Shown here piece after piece: positions 46,139-57,040 of a stretch of DNA of 64,000 nucleotides (its first letter is position 1; each line of letters starts with the position of its first letter). Under the pieces are notes generated by a model that was given only the letters and a program-made list of their open reading frames with translations, ran no database searches and was not told the origin of the DNA. The position numbers and the translations under genes are program-made. Source of the DNA: Glebionis coronaria (Eukaryota; Streptophyta; Magnoliopsida; Asterales; Asteraceae); NCBI GenBank assembly GCA_025667525.1, contig CM046878.1, positions 97,913,237 through 97,977,236 on the forward strand. Direction: 5' to 3'.

Positions 46139-49100
46139 TGATGAGATGGCATTTATACATGATCTCATCGTTCTTTTCGGGCTTTAAATGCATAAAAATG
46201 TCATAATATACCATATATATGCTTGTGTTTGTTTACTTATGTATTTTAGGTATGGATATCGTGAAAAAGACAAAAGATCACAAGTTACAAGGAAAAACGG
46301 ACACGAGAAACGAAGCCGTACAAAGAACCGGGTCCTAATCATGGAATACTCAACAAATACCCTTGAAGACTTGAAGACAAACAAGATTGATCCTCAATTA
46401 TTGAAGAAATGACACTTAAAACCCTTGTATATTAATAATTACAAGTTTGGTCCCTTAAGTTTGTCAAAAATACACAAAAGGTCCTTCAACTTTGAAGAAA
46501 TGGTAAGGTTAGTCCTTCAACAATTTCAAATTGTCAATTATGGTCCCTTATCAAGCCAAAGATACATTGAAGACCTTTGAAGATCAAAAATGTCCAAGAT
46601 CAGTCCTTAAAATATGCAAAAGTTCCAAAATTAACACTTGATACACCTTTTGGAAAGTTTTGTGCAAAAAATGACAAGTTGTGAAAAGTTGTTACAAAGG
46701 ATTTGGACGCTGATGGATTTTTAAACACAAAAGACAAGAGAAAGAAAGAAAAAGGACCAAGGTTGCCAAGTTTATAAGTTTAAATCCCTAAACACGCGCC
46801 AAACATCTTTTTCCCTAAGAAAACGGATCAAACGTGTCACTGTTCACACGTATGAACCCACTTTTTACTTTTTACCAACAAGGGGGTTTTCACAATTACC
46901 TACACCAAATCACAATTAACATTCACACGAATCCATCCCATGCTTAAACTCACACTCCCACTCACCCAAAGGACCCCACCATTCAAACCGTTTCTTTCAC
47001 CCATCACATGAGTACTTGCCCTCCAAGTCATGCCACGTGTTAAGATCAACAGCTAAGGATCAATGCTTCATTCCAAAGCTAAAATGAACGTTTGGGATCA
47101 CTTTGGACAGCTCATCAACAACAAACGCACTCAAGGACTTAGGGCATTTAGGGAAATTCACATCTAGGGTTTGTGAATAGTGCTAGCCTTGGCATTTGCC
47201 TATATAAAGACTCCTCAACCTGTGAGAGAGCTTTGTTCCAGTTTTAGGCTATTATCTTTGTAATTCCTTTTTAAGCTTAAATAAAATTTGAATTTCTGAA
47301 ATTTTGAAATCTCTTTTTGATTTAGTTAAAAGTTTGGTGTTTGAGTAGCCTAATTCCGAGTTCCATTTGTTTGATTAGACCTTCCTTAACCTTGTGGTTA
47401 AGGCACGTCTAGGTTTGAAAGGTTTTCTAGGTTCAAAAGCCTTGAAGTCCTTGTTTCTGAATTTGGCTTATATTTGTGTACTAACCCTTAGCCTTAAGCC
47501 TTGAGTTCTTTCAAGCTTGTTGACACCAAGCCTGAGAAGGATTCTAAGCCTTTGGTTGAGTTTGTTTGTTGCTTGTGTTGAAGACATATCATAATCAAAG
47601 CCTTGTTCTGCTTTGAACATCAGCAGGCTTTGATCATCTTTGTTGAAGTACCTTGGTCTTGTTCTAGTTGTTGAACAAGGTCCAAGGAGCATAGCTGGCC
47701 TTCCTAGGATGTTGTGGAAGGCAGGTATAATCTCTTGGTTAAGATTCCCCTAAAAATTTCATGTTTATGGCTGTTTTGAATTTGGTGCTTTGATTTTGAG
47801 TATTGGTGTTTGTGCTGGTGATTTTTGAGTTTGATTGTGTTAGTTGCTATTGTTTAAGTGTTTTTGATCATTAAAATAAGTAGGTTATTAGTTAAAATCA
47901 CAAGTTTCTTTGTTAAGTGATAGATTAAGGAGTGTTTGGGTCTACTGCTTGAATTGGGATTGTGGTTTGCTAAGTGCTTGTGTTGTGGTTGCAAGTGTTT
48001 GTATCTGCTTGTTAGGTGTATTTGTTCATCTGTTTGCAGGTTTTGTGGGTTTGATCACATAGATTCATTATTTGGCTATAAAATTTTCAAAACTTGGTAA
48101 AATTGGCTAGGATTTTGAGGACACCTAGATCTAAGCTTAGGCTAGGGCTAACAAGTGCTAAATCATAGTTAATCACATCAGGGAAGAAGGATTTGAGGCT
48201 TGAAATTGGATCAAGTGTCAAGTATATCAGCAAACTTGTTTCTGCATATGTTCATTGTTCATCAGTAACTTCTAGTGCTTTGATCTTGTTATTTACTTTG
48301 ATTCAGTGTTTGATTCTTGTTGCTTTGTGTTTGTTCTTAGTTTACATAGCTTGTGTATGCATCCTGTTAAGTTTGGTTGGCTTATTGTGGCTAAATCTGC
48401 TTATTAAGTGCTTAACTGCTTATTTCCATATCTGGTGCATATCTGGTAACTGTTTGGCTTATTGTGGCTTATTGTGTGAACCATTTTGTGACTTTATTGT
48501 TGCTATTGACTCCTTGTGATTCACTGATCACAAGGGTGCCTTTGTTTCCAATTGAATCAAACCAGAACTCTCATATAAGCTTGGTCAAATAGTCAAAGCA
48601 GTGGGAACTCCTTTCCCCTGCTGGTTGCCACTGATAGTGTAAATTTGGTGTCAGCTTATCAATAAGCTATAATAGCTTATTCCAACCTGCAACAACTTTG
48701 TTTTTGTAATAGGTGCTCATATTTTGACCCATTTGTTCATATTGGAGCATTTGGGTGGTTGACTTTAGGGTTTGACTAGAAAACCAACTCATTTGACTTT
48801 TACATAAGTTCATTTGTGCTTATTCTGGCTTATTGGCTGTGCTTATTGGATTTTTGTTGATTGATTTTGCTTATTGAGTCCATTTGAAAGCTTTTGCAAG
48901 TTGAATCAAGTCCTGAGGTGCCCTAAATCTCTAAAACGACTATTTTGTCTTTTAGTGAAATTTTTCTTTGCTTATTTCTGGCTTATTGAGTGAGCTTTTT
49001 CAAAAATTCTTTTTACAGATCTCATAAGCATCCCAAAAGAAGGTTGTGTGTCAAATTAGAGCTTATGGCATTAGCTTATGGCTTAATGGGCTGAAAAGCC

Positions 49101-50111
49101 CAATAAGAATAAGCTTTGTGTTCAATGAGCTGTGATAAGCTCATTTTCAGCTTTTGGGCCTTTAGAGTTTTGTTCTTAGAATTGAATTTTGAGTCAGATA
49201 GGGCTTTTCCAAGTCAATTGGGCCAAGTTTGACTTTTTGGGCCCAAAAGCCCATTTGTGTTGACTGATTTTGGATTTGACCCATTTGAGGGCCCATTAGG
49301 GGTATTTTGGTAATTTCACTTTGATTTTCTGATTATTTAGGTTAAAATAAACTAGTTTGCAAGTTTTTAGAATTTTTTATAATTTTTGGATTTTTAAAAT
49401 TATTTTATTAGTATTTTATTATTATTTTTAAAATTTCACATTTTCCAATTTTTTACATTTTTTTTAGGTTTAATACATTAAAATAGGAATTTAGCAACTT
49501 TTAGAATAATTTTATCTCTTTTAGAATAATTTTTATAATTATTTTATGTTTTAATAGTTTTTAAATCATTTTAAATAGATTTTATTAGTTTAAAAATTTC
49601 TAAAAATAGTTTTTGATCTTTTTAGGTCATTTTAGAGGTTTACCAATTTAAAAATCTTTATTTGGGCTATTTGATAATTTATTTGATTTTTAGGGCTTTA
49701 ATTAGCATTTAAAAATTGAATATTTAATTATTTAAAAGGTTTGAAAAAGTTTTGATCATTGGTAAACTCTTAGTTTATTATTTTTGATTTTTAGTGAATT
49801 TTTGGTAATTTTTAGAATTTATTTTTATTTTTGTGGTATTTAAGGTTCTACGTTTTAACTTTCTAGTAGTAATTTTTTGTTAATTTTTATTTTTTACGTC
49901 TTCGTCATTCTTCTTTTCTCATCCCCTTCTAAACCAATCATTAATCACAAACAATTAACAAATTTCTCACACACATATACCTCCTTGGGAAACGAACTTT
50001 CATTTCATTAAGCGTCATAAGTGTTGATTTTCCTAAATCATCACTCAATACTTACCGCTCATTTACGCTCTTTTGTTTTCCTAAACAAGAGGTGTAATTT
50101 CACCACAATCA
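46139..50111 (+). repeat. 3' LTR of element C
   Basis: Collinear with 33628-37556 apart from substitutions and small indels (about 44 bp longer). Includes the TATA copy at 47201-47208 and the GCTTATT-rich part near 48370-49150. Confidence 0.92.
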
Positions 50112-50259
50112 AATACCCTCACCTAAATTCAAGCTCCACATGTACTTTAATAGCTCAACTAAAAGTTGTACTAGTTGGTCCCTCTTTGTCTTTTTGAACC
50201 CATCATGCAAACAATACTCACCCCTTGAATTATTAACTTTCAAATTTGTACAATGCCTA
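50112..50259 (+). repeat. 3' LTR of element D, part 2 (between C and G)
   Basis: Begins with the second AATAC copy (50112-50116), then matches D's left LTR from 15061 to the GCCTA at 15199 or so, where G interrupts at 50260. Confidence 0.88.
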
Positions 50260-50701
50260 TGAAGGCCTACTAATTCTAAGGATTTGGTAATGGATGGATT
50301 AGATCTATGGATTTGGTGGAATAGATGGGGAAGAAGGAGATTAGTTGTAGAGAGAGAAAGGAGAGGAAAGAAAAGTAGAGAGAGAAAGTAAGATTAGATT
50401 AAATGAAAGTGTTAAACAATGAATTAATGACCAACCCCCTCCTAACATGCTAGGAGGGGTATATATATAGCCCACCCTACATGTGGGCTATATGGACTAT
50501 ACATTATAAAGTGGATCACGAGCCTATTACATAATTGTCGTTGGAGCGACCGATCCTTCACAAATACGTAAAACGTATTTCCAACAATCTCCCCCTAAGG
50601 GAGGTCGCTCCAAGTTACAAAGTTCTAAATATACTATGGCTCGTGATCTATGCTAATAATGATGTGACCGAGACTTTCTTTGGGAAAACACATTTCCAAC
50701 A
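50260..50701 (-). repeat. 3' LTR of element G
   Basis: TG...CA ends. A TATATATATA box (minus strand) lies at 50459-50468 between two strong inverted repeats: CCCCTCCTA/TAGGAGGGG (50436-50459) and ATATAGCCCAC/GTGGGCTATAT (50465-50493). A third pair is GGAGCGACC/GGTCGCTCC (50543-50551, 50603-50611). It also contains an internal copy of the purine-tract junction at 50579-50607. Confidence 0.9.
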
Positions 50702-52839
50702 ATCTCCCCCTAAGGGAGGTCACACCATTTTACAAAATCTTAAACCTAGCATCTATGCTTAAGTCTTCGATCTTGTTCTTGTGAATATGCTTGATGTGAT
50801 CTTTGACTTTAGTCTTGAGCATGTTTCCTTGCCTTGACCTTGTGCATGCATCACTTGTGAAATTTGCCTTTTCGTGACTTCATGTTCCACATACTTATGC
50901 CTTTAAATTCTTGAAAGCTTCAGAGTTTGATACAGCGGAAGACTTGACCTTCAGACTTTCTTGAATTTGTTGAAGTACTAAGTGTATGTAGTATAAGCAT
51001 GTGGTGACGACTTCTTCTGGATTGTTCACCGCAATGCCACCTTCTTGTTACGCTGCATAAGACAGTTAGCAACAAACAATATACACGGATGAAATGGCCT
51101 TGAACATTTCATTCTAATTCGGTAGCATTTTACCTCCGGTCGGTGAAGACCGTTGGACGATATTAAATATCGTACTTGTGACAGGTAGTTTCAATTAAGA
51201 ACCTCCTTGACAAGATTTCGCGGGTAAACCCGTTCTCTTTACTCGACCGTCCAAAGCTGACTGCGAACGTAAAGAGTGAATCATTTGGATAATATTATCC
51301 GCATGATTTGAAGCCGTCAATTCATGTTCCTGGAACAAGTGAAGTTCAATTAAGAACCGCACCATCGTTGCTTTCCAGTTGTCACTAGCTTGATTCATAT
51401 AGAATCTTGCAAGTTACCTACCAAGTGCTGTTTGATGTTAACACTAGAAGGATTTCCACTCGTCACTGTGATCAATAAAGAGTCACTCTGAGTGTTCTGG
51501 CAAGATCATATGATAATGCGTAGAGGCCTGGAACGTGTTTAAATTCATTTAAGAATTAAACCACTGTTGCTTTCCAGTTATCACAAGTTGGATTCATAAA
51601 GAATCGCACAAGTCACCTACCATGAGCTTTTTGATATTCGCTCAAGAAGGATTTCCATCTTCATTGTAAATACTTTCGTATTACTCGGATGTTCAGGCAA
51701 GATCATGAAGATTTTGCGTAGGACTCTTAAGATCTTTCTTACTTTTCACAGTGTGTGAAGAAGCAAGGAAATATGAAAGTGTGTCCTAATGAGATATTTG
51801 ATGATCTCAAATGGCTCTAGACTCGATCGTGCATTTTGGATTTTAGTGATCGGAGGCTGGAGAGGAGTGCCACCTTTTCAATACCAATTTATTCGGAGTG
51901 AATAAATCAATAGATAATGTGTTGATCTCCGTGTGATTAAAACAAATACCTTTTGAGAGATATTTGAGTTAGCTGGGAAGGGTTGTGCATTGCATCACTG
52001 GGTCCATGATGTCTTTCTTCAATATCAAGAATCATTAAAAATGATCTCAATAGCATATGAATTGACCCGGTTTCTGCCTAAGGTTGTAAGGAGGGCTTCT
52101 TTCTTTACACCCTTTATCTTTACAATTCTTTTTCATTCTTCAACCCCTTCAATGCTTACCAATACGTCATAATTAGCACCTTGTTGTGATTGTTCCAGTG
52201 CTAACTTAAGTACTTGGTCGGCATTCAGCTACGTTCACAATCTTTCTCCATCTTTCCTAAGGACTACTATTTCTAGCTATGGAATGTCCTTGGGAAGATT
52301 CCTCCGGTTCTAGAGAAATCATTGGACTTTAACCTATCCTACCATCCTTATGTCACCACAATCTTCATCGTCGTGAAATAAATGGGTTGCGGGTAAGTAA
52401 AAATCACCATGAAATCCATTTTGAAGTGCAAATCCATTTTGCTCCCCCTTAACATATGCTACGATATTCGAAAACATTTCGCACATGTCGGGATGAGCTA
52501 ACACGTTAAGTCAAACCATTTATGATTGATCATATCCCATATTAAATCACATTTTCTCCCCCATATTAAAAATATTAACCCAATCGATGTTTTTAATATC
52601 AATTGATTTAATAGCATTTGAAGAAAATTTGGGAAGAAAAATGCAAATCCAATTATCTTCATGATTTTAACAAGCTCCCCCTCAAATTAATGAGGGTGTA
52701 CTTGAAACGTAAATTAAATACCTTTTAAACACAAGTGTAAGGTATTTATTACGTGCAAAGATCAGATATAATAATGAATTCACAAGATTAGCAATGTACG
52801 AGGTTGGACCTGAATAATGGAGAACAGCATATGAAAGAA
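50702..52839 (-). other. Non-coding 3' interior of element G, repeat-bearing
   Basis: Begins with the purine-rich primer (AGGGGGAGAT on minus, 50702-50712). It contains a two-copy repeat (about 51350-51529 and 51548-51725, sharing GTTGCTTTCCAGTT and GGATTTCCA) and many short perfect stems, for example CTCTTTAC/GTAAAGAG around 51234-51277. No copia enzyme domain is seen on either strand. Confidence 0.65.
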
Positions 52840-54062
52840 GCACATGGTTCTTGTTCACGAATGTTGGTCACCTCCGCACGTCCCCGAGAAAATTAATTCT
52901 CGTTGTAGAGTCAAAGCTTTCCGGTGAAATGCTTGACTTGATTATGAAAAGCGGGTTGCTATCTGAAATAATAGCAAACCATTTTGAGCATGTTTTAAAA
53001 GTTTGAACTTCTGCTCGAACTTTATTTACAACCCCGTGTCATTATTGAATGACATTTCTAGGTTCGTAAATATTATCGATTTCAGAAGACATGCTCGTTT
53101 TATCAAAACATTTTTGAACACATAATTTTGAAAGATTTAGAAAAACCTTTTGAGAAATTCTCGAAAAATTGTGTTCAAAGTTTTGAAAAAAACAATTACT
53201 TGAGCTTAAGATTTGGAATATCTTAGGAAGCTCAAGTCCGAGAAGTTGTAAACTTCTCGTTGTTAAGGATAAGTTTATCATCGGCGATAAACTTTCCTTT
53301 TATCTGAAGAACGAGTCCTAAGCTGACATTTACTTAGAAGTCGTTTTTCATGAGCTTGAAAACTTTGATTGTTTTAACGGAAAGCTCATGACCGAGAAAG
53401 GTGAATTTCTCGTTATGAGGAAAAGTTCTCTTATTTAAAAGATACACTTTCCTTTCTGAGCTTAAAACTTCGAATGTTTTAAGACAAGCTCATGACCGAG
53501 AAAATTGAATTTCTCGTTATGAGGATAAGTTTATCATTAATGATAAACTTTCCTTTATTTGAAGTTCGAGTTACAGTCTGACATTTAACTGTAAGTCATT
53601 GTGCATGAGCTTAAAAACTTCGAATGTTTTTAATATCAGCTCATGCCCGAGAAAACTTAATTTCTCGTTGTTAGGATAAGTTTATCATCGGCGATAAACT
53701 CTCCTTTCTTTGAAGCACGGGTTACCATCTGATATTTAATGATAAGCCTTATACACGAGCTTAAAACCTTTGAATGGTTTTAGGATAAGCTCGTGTCCAA
53801 GAAAACTTAATTTTTTGTTAAGAGGGTAAGTTATCGTTGCGTGGATAAACTTCCCTGTCTCTGAAGTCCGGGTCGTCGTCTGTCATTTAACGAGGAGCCA
53901 TCATGCATGAGCTTAAAAACTTGGAATGTTTTTTATACAAGCTCATGCCCGAGAAAAATGAATTTCTCGTTGTTAGGATAAGTTTACCATCGGTGATAAA
54001 CTTTCCTTTCTTTGAGGATCGAGTTATAGTCTGTGATATGACTATAAGTCCTTGTTTGCAGC
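52840..54062 (-). repeat. Hairpin array of element G: about six ~150-bp units of up to four stems each
   Basis: Units start near 53200, 53349, 53457, 53604, 53755 and 53905, with a degenerate one at 52880-53000. In order, each holds stem 1 (CATGAGC...GCTCATG type), stem 2 (CGAGAAA...TTTCTCG), stem 3 (AAGTTTATC...GATAAACTT) and stem 4 (TTACAGT...ACTGTAA). Unit 2 lacks stem 4. Stem sequences change in pairs between units. The array ends directly at the stop codon of the gag-like ORF, so in element RNA it forms the start of the 3' region. Confidence 0.8.
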
Positions 54063-56264
54063 TTAACCATGAATCCCCTGAGACATTTGTTTCTCTGATA
54101 TCTGCTTCTTCAGCAACCAAACTCTAAGAGTGTCCTTAGTTGAACGGTACACAACGATTGGACCGCTTCGTTCTTTTGGAACATCAACTTTAGTACCTGC
54201 AATCTCATTAGGAGTTTGTATACTTTTGCATGGGTTAGAGATATCTATTTTTGAAGCACGTGGGGGTTCACAGTTGGCTTTACTTGTGTCAGAGGTGGCC
54301 TGAGGGGATGATTCACTTGTCTTAGTTGGCAAACGTTTCCTTTTATAGAAAATCTTAAGTTCGGGCTTAAGTGATGTATCATCCTTTGCAATTTCCTCCC
54401 TAGTAGTCTTCGTAGAATCAGAGACTATCCTAGTTAAAGGGCACTCGTTTCCTACAAGAGTAAAAGTTCTACCAGTGGGGCGCCAAACTTTACCAAAGGG
54501 TTTGATTTTAGCTATCCACTGGGACTTAATTCTAGCACGGGAGTTTACCTCATCAAGTAATTTCTTGACACAAGCATCATGATTTGCCGTAAAGACACAT
54601 TTTCTACATGTTTTACAAGTAGCATATTTAATGTCTGAATAATTCCTAAATGATTGATCGATGCTCCTAGAAGATGGCATGCTACGGTTAGCAGTGTTGG
54701 GTAATCTAGAAGGCATCTGACTAGATTGGACATTGTTATCTCTTGCATGTGTCTTTTGCTTAGCTTCCCCAAGACCAGATTTATGGCAAACGTCATTTGA
54801 ACTAGTTCTAGACGTGGTCTTGGTATCTTTAGGGAAACTAGAGGCAATCATATGATTTGGTCTTGCTAAAGCTGGAGTGATCACATTGGGCCTAGTTGCT
54901 GGAGTAACTGGTCTAATAAGATGAACCAAATCAACTTGGGAGGCAAACCGCGGTCTCGAGGATTGTGATTGCTCGGATCCAAATGCAGTAGGTTGTCTGA
55001 CAGTCGGTTGTCTGACGAACTGATTTGTAGGCGGTTTCCCCAAGATTGATGGTTTTTCAAGCTTAGTGTCCACACTAGGTCCTTTACTTTTCCTTAACTC
55101 GTTTTTCAACGCAGCTATAGCAAAAACCTTTTCCTGTACTTGGGCCTTTAAATTCTCATTCTCTTTGAGCACGTTATCTTGGAATGCCAACTTAGATTCA
55201 AGCAGTTGAATTTGTTTCAAAAGATTATCCTTTTCAGCTTTAGAATCTAAAACAGTTTGATCCAATTTTCTTTCAAGAACAACGTTTGATTTTTCAAGTT
55301 TTTCAAAGTATGTTTCAAATTTGACCGTTTTCTTAGAAAATTCAAGTTTGGCATCCTCAAGATCTTTTGATTGCCGAGCTACGATCGTTTCGAGCTCTTT
55401 AATCTTGGAATCAGAAGCAGACAATGAAGCAGTTATAATACAATTTTCATGATGTACTATAGCATTCTGAACAATCTCTCCCCCATTATGACTTATATCG
55501 GATGAATCAGAAGTGGTATTTCTATCACTCTTTTCCATCCCATGTTTGTCATAATTAGGTTCAGAATGCTCAATATGCGGCATGTTATCAGCATATACAT
55601 CATAACCAACATCACATTGTACCATGTTTGCAGGCTCTTCGTCATATATGGGTAAGGTGTCATCAAGAGAAATCTCGTGAACATTCCCCGACGTGCCACT
55701 GATATCATGTTGTCCTTCTGAATCCGTACTCTTGCCATCGTTAGGCTCCAAGTTGTCAACCGTATGACCATTCTCCTCTTGCATCTGCGGCATTGATTCT
55801 TGCACTCCATTATCATATGTTTGCTGAAGTTGTGATTGTTGATAAATCGAAGACGAGACTGATGTCATGAGTTTCAGAATTGTATCACGGAAAACTCGAA
55901 GTTCAGTATGTGTATCTCGAAGAAATGATTGGCAAATCAATGAACTTTCAGGTTGGATGATATTGAATCGGAGGAAAGGCGTGAGTTGTGTCACAAGAGC
56001 CTTATAAGCAAGTGCCGATGCAGAGTGATTAAAGGTTTCATTGTTGAGTTGCTCTGCCAGTTGGGGCAAGATGGTAAAAATTGAGTCGATGAATATATGA
56101 CGATCTTGTCCAAAGATTGTCACAAATTCGCTCCCTCCTTGAATCCGTGAAAGATTAACTAGATGATACTGAAGCATTCGAAATGAAGTTATACCACTTT
56201 CCCTAGCGTTGGCTTGCACGTGATGCGATTCTCCCTCTTTAAGTGTCGATTTTAACGATTCCAT
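54063..56264 (-). CDS. Gag-like ORF of element G, 733 aa
   Basis: An intact ORF from ATG 56264 to a TAA at 54063-54065. Residues 20-130 form a helical region without a domain I recognise; 130-280 is acidic and disordered; about 287-394 is a strong coiled coil ('KIKELETIVARQSKDLEDA'). A Cys/His cluster (CKTCRKCVFTANHDAC, residues 550-565) and the following 'LLDEVNSRARIKSQ' are familiar to me from Asteraceae copia polyproteins, between gag and protease. A basic tail ends in 'RVWLLKKQISEKQ'. It probably binds element RNA or self-assembles. No protease or polymerase follows. It is the best-preserved long ORF in the window. Confidence 0.75.
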   Translation of the reverse strand: MESLKSTLKEGESHHVQANARESGITSFRMLQYHLVNLSRIQGGSEFVTIFGQDRHIFIDSIFTILPQLAEQLNNETFNHSASALAYKALVTQLTPFLRFNIIQPESSLICQSFLRDTHTELRVFRDTILKLMTSVSSSIYQQSQLQQTYDNGVQESMPQMQEENGHTVDNLEPNDGKSTDSEGQHDISGTSGNVHEISLDDTLPIYDEEPANMVQCDVGYDVYADNMPHIEHSEPNYDKHGMEKSDRNTTSDSSDISHNGGEIVQNAIVHHENCIITASLSASDSKIKELETIVARQSKDLEDAKLEFSKKTVKFETYFEKLEKSNVVLERKLDQTVLDSKAEKDNLLKQIQLLESKLAFQDNVLKENENLKAQVQEKVFAIAALKNELRKSKGPSVDTKLEKPSILGKPPTNQFVRQPTVRQPTAFGSEQSQSSRPRFASQVDLVHLIRPVTPATRPNVITPALARPNHMIASSFPKDTKTTSRTSSNDVCHKSGLGEAKQKTHARDNNVQSSQMPSRLPNTANRSMPSSRSIDQSFRNYSDIKYATCKTCRKCVFTANHDACVKKLLDEVNSRARIKSQWIAKIKPFGKVWRPTGRTFTLVGNECPLTRIVSDSTKTTREEIAKDDTSLKPELKIFYKRKRLPTKTSESSPQATSDTSKANCEPPRASKIDISNPCKSIQTPNEIAGTKVDVPKERSGPIVVYRSTKDTLRVWLLKKQISEKQMSQGIHG

Positions 56265-56719
56265 TGAAAATCGAGGAAAAATGATGTGGATGTTATAGTT
56301 TGCAGGATTTTACAATTCGATTCTGCTCAAAAGATGTTGTCGGCTCAAACGATTATGAATTAAACCCGTTAAATATATTATCACTTTGGTTCTTTCAGAA
56401 TGCCCGCCTCAACACGATGTACCAAGAATTAATAAACAAAAATAAACTTTAAAATAAAATTAAAAAAGTTAACTTGACTTAAAAGAATACTTTAACTAAT
56501 ATTCAAAATAACAAAAAAAAATAAAACAATCTTTTTGTAGTAAAGTGTTTTTTTTTAAAAAATTTGAGATTTTTTGATGTGAAAAAATAGTTAGTCCCCC
56601 CCATCATAAAAAAAATATATATAACGTTTTACTACACTAAAATGAAAAAAAAAAATAAAATAAAATAAAAAAATAAAATAAAATAAAATAATAAAAAAAT
56701 AGAAAAAGTAAAAAAAACG

Positions 56720-57040
56720 ACATAGTGACTTTGTATGTTGTTATCTCACACGTGGCGTAGATTCTCCCCACACGTATTTGCATTGTAACCTCCGTCTGAC
56801 CTTAAAACTCTCAAAGCTCTGAAAAAACTCTAATATCTCTCACAAAAAACGCCGCCCCCTTCTCTTCACTTGTTTTCTCCGCCACTTTTGTCTTTGACCC
56901 ATCGATCAATCAACTTAGCAACAACTGATCAATCTCAAAAAAAATTAGAAGAAGCTTAATCCTTTTACTTTCCCACACGAATCAAGAACTTACGAAACAA
57001 AAAATAAGGCTTCAAGATCAATTAAATGGTCTCGGGTAGG
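56720..57040 (+). other. Possible captured gene 5' end (promoter, 5'UTR, first exon) in antisense to G
   Basis: On the + strand an A-rich stretch is followed by a G-box-like CACGTGGC (56749-56756), then a pyrimidine-rich, C-rich run typical of plant 5'UTRs (about 56840-56960), an ATG at 57026 with only ten coding bases, and a splice-donor-like GGGTAGGT (57034-57041). The following ~750 bases are GT-rich, as in a first intron. The composition differs sharply from the rest of G. I do not recognise the gene; it could also be chance. Confidence 0.35.

Larger units (their letters stand above)
33628..50111 (+). mobile_element. Element C: Athila-type Ty3/gypsy retrotransposon, 16.5 kb, inside D's 3' LTR
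   Basis: LTRs 33628-37556 and 46139-50111; Asp-tRNA primer site 37560-37577; gag 38307-39386; pol to 43968; purine-rich tract near 46129-46138. Target copies AATAC at 33623-33627 and 50112-50116 match the unbroken site in D's other LTR (around 15056-15060). The RT/integrase style ('[10 protein letters not shown]', '[16 protein letters not shown]') is that of Athila. The 3' interior (43969-46138) has no intact envelope-like ORF. Gag and pol are separated by a frameshift and a stop. Confidence 0.94.

Noticed and set aside
53200..54060. CRISPR array
   Set aside because: Plant DNA, units ~150 bp, no identical short repeats with unique spacers; the structure is a hairpin repeat.
56430..56720. A-rich tract as a poly(A) tail of a retrocopy
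   Set aside because: It is interrupted and AAAATAA-rich, with no target duplication or coding sequence beside it.
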